From positions 1-64,000 of the forward strand of contig DASXFE010000026.1 in the NCBI GenBank assembly GCA_036489765.1: DNA of 64,000 bases, read 5' to 3'. The DNA comes from DATARH01 sp036489765. Its GTDB lineage: Bacteria > Pseudomonadota > Alphaproteobacteria > ATCC43930 > CGMCC-115725. This document shows positions 58,770-64,000 of this stretch, in pieces (position 1 is the stretch's first letter; every line of letters begins with the position of its first letter). The notes beneath the pieces are model-generated. The model was not told where the DNA came from, searched no databases, and worked only from the letters and a program-made list of their open reading frames with translations. The position numbers were made by a program, and so were the translations under genes.

Positions 58770-59786
58770 TTGACGCGATCGCCAGAGTGGCCGGCGATTA
58801 GCCCGGATGCGCCGAGCCGAGACACCGGGCTCTATCACTATATCTGGCGGACGTGCGGCCGCGAGCAGATCGGGCTCGCGGCCTTGTCGACGGTCATCTT
58901 CCTGCTCGATCTCATACCGCTCGAACTGCAGCGGCGCATCGTCAACGAGGCGATCCACGATCATTCGTTCGACATGCTGGTCCTGCTCTGCGGCATCTAC
59001 GCCGTGGTGGCTTTGCTGCAGGGCGTCAGCAAGGTCGGCACCAACATCTTCAAGAATTCGGTCGGCGAAGCGGCGACGCGGCGGCTGCGGCTCGACACCT
59101 ACGCCGCCGCGCTGCACCATCCCGAGCCGGCGGCCGACGGCAAGGAAGGCGTCGGCATCTCGATCATCGTCAGCGAGGCGGACGACACCGGCCTGTTCAT
59201 CGCCACCAGCGTTTCCGAGCCGGTCTTGCACGGTGGCGTACTGATCAGCGTCTTCACCTATCTGATCTACTTGCAGCCGTGGATGGCGGCGGTCGCGCTG
59301 GCGCTGTTCATACCGCAATTCTTTTTCGTGCCGGCGATGCAGAACGCGGTCAACGAGCGCACGGCCTCGCGCATCAAGCTCGTGCGGGAACTGTCGGTCG
59401 ACATCGTCAACGAGACCGCGGAGAGGGTCGAGGAACGCGACGCCGATGTGTTCCGCGACCGGGTAGACCGGGTTTACGACCTCAACATGCAGATCTACCG
59501 GCGCAAATTCACGATGAACTTCCTGATGAACCTGCTCTATCATTTCGGGATCGTCGGGATCCTGTTCGTCGGCGGCTCGCTGGTGATGCAGGGCAGCATC
59601 GAGGCGGGGACCGTCGTCGCCTTCATCTCGGGTCTCGCCAAGGTCAACGACCCCTGGCAGGACCTCGTCAACTTTTTCCGCGACGTCACCAACACCCGGG
59701 TCAAGTTTCGGCTGATCGCCAATTTCATCGCCGATGCCGCGACCGAGTCCAACCGATCGGAACCCCGCGAGATGGAACCGGCTTAG
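58770..59786 (+). CDS. ABC transporter six-helix membrane domain protein without an ATPase domain
   Basis: A 338-aa protein equal to the membrane half of a type I ABC exporter. Helices include ALSTVIFLLDLIPLELQ, FDMLVLLCGIYAVVALLQGV, VFTYLIYLQPWMAAVALAL and MNLLYHFGIVGILFVGGSLV; the coupling region GEAATRRLRLDTYAA is typical. The sequence ends soon after the last helix, with no Walker A or signature motif and no separate ATPase gene nearby. The only start in frame is a TTG at 58770. It might pair with an ATPase encoded elsewhere or have lost transport function. Confidence 0.85.
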   Translation: MTRSPEWPAISPDAPSRDTGLYHYIWRTCGREQIGLAALSTVIFLLDLIPLELQRRIVNEAIHDHSFDMLVLLCGIYAVVALLQGVSKVGTNIFKNSVGEAATRRLRLDTYAAALHHPEPAADGKEGVGISIIVSEADDTGLFIATSVSEPVLHGGVLISVFTYLIYLQPWMAAVALALFIPQFFFVPAMQNAVNERTASRIKLVRELSVDIVNETAERVEERDADVFRDRVDRVYDLNMQIYRRKFTMNFLMNLLYHFGIVGILFVGGSLVMQGSIEAGTVVAFISGLAKVNDPWQDLVNFFRDVTNTRVKFRLIANFIADAATESNRSEPREMEPA

Positions 59787-59805
59787 GCCGCTGCGGCGGC
59801 GATGA

Positions 59806-59910
59806 GTCGCGGGCGGCCGGGGCCCAGACGCGAAAGTGGACGCCGCCGGGCTGGAGCTCAGCACCGATCGGCAGGAGGCGGGGTGTGGATTGCGGAGGTT
59901 TCGGGGTCAT
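59806..59910 (-). pseudogene. treZ: N-terminal remnant of malto-oligosyltrehalose trehalohydrolase
   Basis: An ATG at 59910 (minus strand) opens a frame reading RLLPIGAELQPGGVHFRVW then APAA, the start of the N-terminal beta domain of TreZ. After about 33 codons the similarity stops, and the frame runs into the complement of the ABC membrane gene end, so the remaining 500 or so residues of TreZ are missing. treY, the usual partner, lies on the same strand at 61792-64000. The ATG sits in an ATGA, like a coupled operon start. A related glycogen-enzyme N-terminus cannot be excluded. Confidence 0.7.
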
Positions 59911-60037
59911 GCGCGTGTTGCTGGAAACACCGGCTCGGGGGCGTTCGATCCGGGCCAGACATGCAGGAACGGGGTCGCCGCGCCGCTGTTATCCGGGCAT
60001 GTCGGTCTTTCCATTTCGCCATGATGCTGCTCTTTCA

Positions 60038-60901
60038 ATGAAAGCGCGGCGCGTGCACGGCACTGTGTCTTGGCGAATGCTCGCGGGGGTGTGGCGGGCG
60101 CTCGGCGACGACAATATCTCGATCATGGCGGCGGGCACCGCCTACTACCTCATTCTTTCGATCGTTCCGGCGATGACGGCGCTGGTGCTGAGCTACGGCC
60201 TTGTCGCCGATCCGGTCGCGATCGAGCAACACGTCGGCGCACTTGCGGGCGTGATGCCGGGCGAGGCGCTCAGGCTCCTCTCCGATCAGCTTCATACGCT
60301 CGTCAGCGTGCCCCGAACGGGCCTCGGCATCGGCCTCGTGGTCAGCGTCGTCATAGCGCTGTGGAGCGCAATGAACAGCACGGTTGCGCTCATGACGGCG
60401 CTGACCGTCGCGTACGAGGGCCGCGAGGATCGTGGCGTCCTCCGTTTCTACGGGTTGGCGGTGGGACTGACGGTCGGGACCGTGCTGTTCGGACTGGCCG
60501 CTCTAGTCCTGATCGCCGGCGTGCCGGCTGCGGCGGCGGAACTGCCGATGCCGGAGCTCTGGCGCCAACTGCTGCCCTTGCTGCGCTGGCCGATGCTGGA
60601 GGTTCTGGCGCTGTTGGGGCTCGGGACGCTCTACCGCGCCGCCCCGAACCGGAACCCGCCAGGATGGGATTTTCTGCGCGCAGGGACGATAGGGGCGAGC
60701 CTTTTGTGGCTGAGCGGCTCGGCGGCGTTTTCCTTCTACGTCGCGCATTTCGGTTCTTACGACCGCACCTACGGGTCGCTCGGCGCGGTCGCGATCCTGC
60801 TCGTCTGGCTTTACGTGAGCGCCTACATCGTCCTCGCCGGAGCCGAGCTGAACGGCGAGCTCGCGCGTCGCGAACAGGGGACGCCCTCGCGTACAGAATA
60901 A
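60038..60901 (+). CDS. YihY/BrkB-family inner membrane protein
   Basis: A 287-aa protein with six predicted helices. Segments: MAAGTAYYLILSIVPAMTAL, ALWSAMNSTVALMTALTVAY, LRFYGLAVGLTVGTVLFGLA, GASLLWLSGSAAFSFYVAHF, GSYDRTYGSLGAVAILLVWLYV and YIVLAGAELNGELAR. These are the marks of the BrkB/YihY family, whose function is unsettled. I use the ATG at 60038; an in-frame ATG at 59999 is possible. A GGAAC-N16-TGTT sequence (59966-59990) could be an imperfect stress promoter. Confidence 0.92.
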   Translation: MKARRVHGTVSWRMLAGVWRALGDDNISIMAAGTAYYLILSIVPAMTALVLSYGLVADPVAIEQHVGALAGVMPGEALRLLSDQLHTLVSVPRTGLGIGLVVSVVIALWSAMNSTVALMTALTVAYEGREDRGVLRFYGLAVGLTVGTVLFGLAALVLIAGVPAAAAELPMPELWRQLLPLLRWPMLEVLALLGLGTLYRAAPNRNPPGWDFLRAGTIGASLLWLSGSAAFSFYVAHFGSYDRTYGSLGAVAILLVWLYVSAYIVLAGAELNGELARREQGTPSRTE

Positions 60902-60985
60902 CACTCAATCTCCACACGAATGTTTTCGATGATTACCTTTCACTCGCGCACCGAGTGAAGACCGTTTCAATTAGTTTTTCTTAGA

Positions 60986-61010
60986 GGAACCGAATGAGAA
61001 AGATGCCGTT
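60986..61010 (+). promoter_or_regulatory. EcfG-type stress promoter for the PRC-barrel gene
   Basis: GGAAC (60986-60990), 16 bases, CGTT (61007-61010), exact consensus. The predicted start near 61018 leaves about 27 bases before the ATG at 61045, with AACGGGAGAT as ribosome site. Confidence 0.78.
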
Positions 61011-61044
61011 TGAAGATTACTTAAGATAACGGGAGATAATCACC

Positions 61045-61485
61045 ATGACGAAGACAGGGATAGCCGCGAGCGTCGCGGTGCTGATGGCGCTGACCGGCCC
61101 GGCGGCGCTGGCGCAGACGAAACCGATGCCGGAGGCGCGCCACATGACCGCGACCCCGGCGGCGCTGACCGTGCAGCCGGATCAGATGCGTGCAAGCAAG
61201 CTGATCGGCACCAGCGTCTATGACGTGCAGAACCAGGATATCGGCAGCGTCAAGGACCTGATCCTGACGAAAGGCGGCGAGGTGTCGGCCGTCGTGCTCG
61301 ACGTCGGCAGCTTCCTTGGCATGGGCGGCAAGTACGTCGCCGTGTCGCTGAACGACCTCAAGACCAGCAACGATCGTCTGACCCTGGCCCAGACCAAGGA
61401 TCAGCTCAAGGCTGCGCCGTCCTTCCAGCTCGAGCCGAAGGACCAGAACGGCCACACCAACCCGACCAACCAGGCCGGCCACTAG
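61045..61485 (+). CDS. Secreted PRC-barrel domain protein
   Basis: A 146-aa exported protein: signal peptide (MTKTGIAASVAVLMALTGP, cleavage after ALA), then one PRC-barrel domain (SKLIGTSVYDVQNQDIGSVK, GEVSAVVLDVGSFLGMGGKY). Periplasmic PRC-barrel proteins of this kind are abundant in alphaproteobacteria and often stress-induced; the mechanism is unknown. An exact EcfG promoter lies upstream. Confidence 0.92.
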   Translation: MTKTGIAASVAVLMALTGPAALAQTKPMPEARHMTATPAALTVQPDQMRASKLIGTSVYDVQNQDIGSVKDLILTKGGEVSAVVLDVGSFLGMGGKYVAVSLNDLKTSNDRLTLAQTKDQLKAAPSFQLEPKDQNGHTNPTNQAGH

Positions 61486-61502
61486 CAGCAGACTTTATCG
61501 CG

Positions 61503-61529
61503 GCGTGCCGGACATAGGGTCTGGCACGC
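61503..61529 (+). terminator. Hairpin between the PRC-barrel and SemiSWEET genes
   Basis: GCGTGCC (61503-61509) pairs with GGCACGC (61523-61529), with a short inner GAC/GTC pairing, followed by CTTTTCTCCGAGCTTTTCC. It ends 27 bases before the SemiSWEET ATG. It may terminate the PRC-barrel mRNA or attenuate readthrough. Confidence 0.6.
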
Positions 61530-61555
61530 CCGAGCTTTTCTCCGAGCTTTTCCCC

Positions 61556-61864
61556 ATGAATGCAGATTGGATCGGCTGGCTCGCCGCGGTGATCCTGCTC
61601 GTGACGCTGAGCCGGCAGGTCTATCACCAGTGGCGCGACGAAAGCGCGCGCGGCGTGTCGCGTTGGCTCTTCGTCGGCCAGCTCGTCTCATCGACCGGAT
61701 TCATCATCTACAGCTACGCAGTCAAAAGCTGGGTGTTCGTCGTCACCAACAGCCTGATCCTGGTGGTCGCCGCAGTTGGCCAGGTGATCAATTATCGGCG
61801 GAGCAGCACCGCGACCGGGAACGCCGAGAACAATTCGGCCGCACGCACGCGTCCCCCGGCGTGA
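61556..61864 (+). CDS. SemiSWEET-type (PQ-loop/MtN3) membrane transporter
   Basis: A 102-aa protein with three helices (GWLAAVILLVTLSRQVY, WLFVGQLVSSTGFIIYSYAV, VFVVTNSLILVVAAVGQVIN), the size and layout of bacterial SemiSWEET sugar carriers, which act as dimers. I start it at the ATG at 61556. The canonical PQ dipeptide is replaced by RQ near LSRQVYHQW. Its 3' end overlaps treY antisense by 73 bases. Sugar transport is inferred from the family. Confidence 0.85.
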   Translation: MNADWIGWLAAVILLVTLSRQVYHQWRDESARGVSRWLFVGQLVSSTGFIIYSYAVKSWVFVVTNSLILVVAAVGQVINYRRSSTATGNAENNSAARTRPPA

Positions 61865-64000
61865 CGGTCGCCGCCGAGCACATCCTCCCAATCGCCCCCG
61901 TTCGGCAACGCGACGCTGGTGTCGCCCCAATCGGAGGTCTCACCCCCGTGGTAGAGGCGCCCCACTAAGCGCGGCACGACGACCGCGATCGCCGCACCAT
62001 CGTGCTCGCGGGTGAAGGCACAAACATGATCGTCGGCACGGCCGCCTTCTACGGTGAGCGGCACATAGTCGCCTTTGCTGAAAAGCGCCGGGTGCTTGGC
62101 GCGCAGACCCAGCAAGCGCTGGGTCAGATACAGTTTCCGGCACTCGCCCGGGCCGGCGTCGTCGAGGCGGCGCAGCATCTCCGCGCGGGCCGCCCAATCG
62201 ACGGGCCGGCGATTGTCCGGGTCGACCAGGCTGAAATCCCAGAACTCGCAGCCCCGATAGATGTCCGGCACGCCGGGTACGGTGAGCTTCAAGGCGAGCT
62301 GAGCCAGGGAGGAAACGGCGGCGAGCGGCGCCAGGGAGGCAACGAACTCGGCGAAGTCCTTGAGGAAGGCATTCGGCCGCGTGGCGTCGAGCGTCGCCGT
62401 GACGAAACGGGCGACCGCGGCCTCGTACTCGTCGTTCGGATTGCTCCAGCCCGACTCTTCCTTGCCCTCGCGCACGGCCTTGGTCATGTAGGCGGAAAGG
62501 CGGTCGGCAAGGTCCTTCACCGCGCCCGTGTCGGTCGGGTCGAGCCCGCCAGGCCACGCGCCGAGCAGGGCCTGGTAGAACAGGTACTCGATATTGCGGC
62601 CGGGGACGCCGCGGCCGTCGATCTCGCTGCGGCGCGAGCGGTTGAAACGCAGCCAGCGGGTGACGCACTGCCCCCAACGCCGCGGCATCTCTGAGATCAA
62701 TGCGAGACGGATGCGGGCGTCTTCACCCCGCTTGGTGTCGTGTGTCGCCGTCGACAGCATCGCCTGCGGCCAGTTCTGCGCCCGCTCGCGCATCAGATGG
62801 TGGAACCCGGCGACCGAAATCCCGAAACGTCGCGGGTCGCCGCCGACCTCGTTTAGCGCGATGAGGCGGAAATAGCGGTAGAACGCAGTGTCCTCCGCCG
62901 CCTTGGCCATGACCGGGCCGGTCACCTGCTGGAACTGCATCGCCGCCTGGCGCGCGCCGCGCTGCGTCGCGGCACCGGTCAAGACCTCGTGAAGGAAATC
63001 GAAGATGGTGGTGTCGTTGACGAGCCATCGCTTTTTCGCCTGCGCGAAAGCCCAGTCGACATAGCGGCGGTCCGCCTCCCCCGCGCCGTGCACATCGAGA
63101 TAAGTGCGATAGACCGGGAACGCTGCGACCACCTCCTCGAGCGCCGCCAGCATTCCGTTGCGGGTGAAGTCGCGGGTGTGCCAGCGCCGCATCGACAGGC
63201 GGTGGAAGCGACGCGCCAGCACATTCATCTCGCTCGACAGGTTGACCCGCATGATCCGCTCTTTGGCGGCGTAGAGGATCGTGTCGAAATCCTCCATGCG
63301 GCCGGTGAGACGCTGGTACAGCCGGGTCATCGCGGTCTCGCCGTCGGGATCGACAAAGAGGCCGAGCACCTGGTTGACGAAATCGTATCCGGTGGTGCCG
63401 TCGATCGGCCAATCGGGCAGGGGCTCGTACCGCGCCATGATCTTTTCGGCGACGATGTAGAACCCCTCCGGCAGCGCCTTGCGCAGCGCGTCGAGGTAGC
63501 CGCGGGGGTCGAACAGACCGTCGATATGGTCGATGCGGATCCCGTCGATATCACCGCGCCGAGCCCAGTCGAGGATCAGCCGGTGCGTCGCGGCGAACAG
63601 CGCCGGGATCTCCATGCGGAGGCCGGCGAGATCGTTGATGTTGAAGAAACGGCGGTAGTTGATCTCGTCGGCCGCCACGCGCCAATAGGCGACGCGATAG
63701 AATTGCGTGTCGAGAAGCCGGTGCAGGCGGCGAAACGTGAACGGGCGACCGGGCTCGCCGGCGAAGAAGCGCGCGGCCTGGTCGATCGCGGCAGCAATCT
63801 CCGGTGTTTTGGCGGCGTCGCGCAGCTGCTCCTTCGCCGCCGCGACCCGCCCCCGGGCCGCCGAACCGTTGCGGCCGGCAAAGGCCTGCGCAAGCGGCGC
63901 AAGAATGTCGCCGCCGGCCCCGAGGATCGCCGGGTAGCTGGCCGGCGATATCGGAAAGCGATGCTCGTAGTACCAGCAGCTGAAACTGCCCTCGTCCGGA
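61792..64000 (-). CDS. treY: Malto-oligosyltrehalose synthase, 5' end outside the window
   Basis: Converts the reducing end of maltodextrins to a trehalosyl group, the step before TreZ. The minus-strand frame is open from 61792 to the right edge (736 codons), so only the beginning is missing. The visible part has YYEHRFPISPASYPAIL at the edge, YWRVAADEINYRRFF, GIRIDHIDGLFDP with the catalytic Asp, YIVAEKI with the catalytic Glu, ATHDTKRGEDARIRLALI, and GVPDIYRGCEFWDFSLVDPDNRR. The C-terminus looks complete. A truncated treZ lies 1.9 kb downstream with plus-strand genes in between. Confidence 0.95.
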   Translation of the reverse strand, partial: PDEGSFSCWYYEHRFPISPASYPAILGAGGDILAPLAQAFAGRNGSAARGRVAAAKEQLRDAAKTPEIAAAIDQAARFFAGEPGRPFTFRRLHRLLDTQFYRVAYWRVAADEINYRRFFNINDLAGLRMEIPALFAATHRLILDWARRGDIDGIRIDHIDGLFDPRGYLDALRKALPEGFYIVAEKIMARYEPLPDWPIDGTTGYDFVNQVLGLFVDPDGETAMTRLYQRLTGRMEDFDTILYAAKERIMRVNLSSEMNVLARRFHRLSMRRWHTRDFTRNGMLAALEEVVAAFPVYRTYLDVHGAGEADRRYVDWAFAQAKKRWLVNDTTIFDFLHEVLTGAATQRGARQAAMQFQQVTGPVMAKAAEDTAFYRYFRLIALNEVGGDPRRFGISVAGFHHLMRERAQNWPQAMLSTATHDTKRGEDARIRLALISEMPRRWGQCVTRWLRFNRSRRSEIDGRGVPGRNIEYLFYQALLGAWPGGLDPTDTGAVKDLADRLSAYMTKAVREGKEESGWSNPNDEYEAAVARFVTATLDATRPNAFLKDFAEFVASLAPLAAVSSLAQLALKLTVPGVPDIYRGCEFWDFSLVDPDNRRPVDWAARAEMLRRLDDAGPGECRKLYLTQRLLGLRAKHPALFSKGDYVPLTVEGGRADDHVCAFTREHDGAAIAVVVPRLVGRLYHGGETSDWGDTSVALPNGGDWEDVLGGDRHAGGRVRAAELFSAFPVAVLLRR

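Noticed and set aside
59966..59990. GGAAC-N16-TGTT upstream of BrkB
   Set aside because: One mismatch to the EcfG -10 element (TGTT for CGTT); kept only as a weak possibility in the BrkB entry.
60000..60040. A minus-strand frame ending at the treZ ATG (ATGA), possibly an upstream trehalose or glycogen gene
   Set aside because: The frame runs into the antisense of BrkB and shows no recognisable C-terminal motif of GlgX, GlgB or MalQ.
58853..60901. 682-aa open frame running through the ABC membrane gene into BrkB
   Set aside because: Only the BrkB part has family sequence; the first two thirds overlap the ABC membrane gene in another frame and are low-complexity.

Overview
The window is high-GC DNA (roughly two thirds G+C by eye) from an alphaproteobacterium. 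The evidence is: a SOS mutagenesis operon imuA-imuB-dnaE2 behind a GTTC-N7-GTTC LexA box; GGAAC-N16-CGTT promoters of the EcfG general-stress type; a DUF1285 / CoA-pyrophosphatase / DUF6111 / cca operon divergent from a moxR-DUF58-DUF4159 operon; a two-domain cold-shock protein; and dispersed palindromic repeats of kinds common in Hyphomicrobiales and Rhodospirillales. I cannot name the genus. No rRNA, tRNA, CRISPR array, phage or insertion sequence was found.

Layout. 1-5.5 kb: the end of a CHASE3/PAS hybrid histidine kinase, a crotonase-fold protein, a small secreted glycine-zipper protein, a luciferase-like monooxygenase and a cupin. 5.5-11.5 kb: rfbD/rfbC, nudC, then an EmrA/EmrB-type efflux pair divergent from a TetR regulator with a 21-bp perfect palindrome between them. 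11.5-14.1 kb: DUF1285, Nudix CoA pyrophosphatase, DUF6111 and cca on the minus strand. 14.2-20.9 kb: MoxR ATPase, DUF58 and two large membrane-anchored proteins. 21-29 kb: psd, an acyl-CoA dehydrogenase, DUF72, DUF2628, an SMP-30-like secreted protein, a CsaA-like tRNA-binding protein and an ABC-F ATPase. 29-39 kb: a PAS-GGDEF-EAL protein, a secreted His-rich protein, a Dpp-type transporter lacking ATPase genes, an M20 amidohydrolase with a CaiB-type CoA transferase, and an OmpA-like porin. 39-46 kb: dnaE2, imuB, imuA and pyrE. 46-57.9 kb: an aminotransferase, FMN reductase, phospholipid methyltransferase, cold-shock protein, a sugar-acid cassette (FAH hydrolase, SDR, divergent UxaA dehydratase), DUF1223, an orphan amino-acid-type binding protein, a nucleotidyltransferase, an aldo/keto reductase and MmgE/PrpD. 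58-64 kb: small stress-type genes, a lone ABC membrane domain, a treZ remnant, BrkB, PRC-barrel, SemiSWEET and the 3' part of treY.

Four themes tie the region together. (1) The SOS polymerase operon carries three palindromic repeat insertions of three sequence types, one in imuB and two in dnaE2. All are in frame and translated as low-complexity inserts. (2) Several small or envelope genes (3.3, 31.7, 58.5 and 61.0 kb) have GGAAC-N16-CGTT promoters, suggesting a local set of EcfG-regulated genes. (3) Trehalose synthesis looks decayed: treY is separated from a fragment of treZ that ends after about 33 codons, with plus-strand membrane and stress genes between them. (4) psd and a PmtA-like methyltransferase could together supply phosphatidylcholine.
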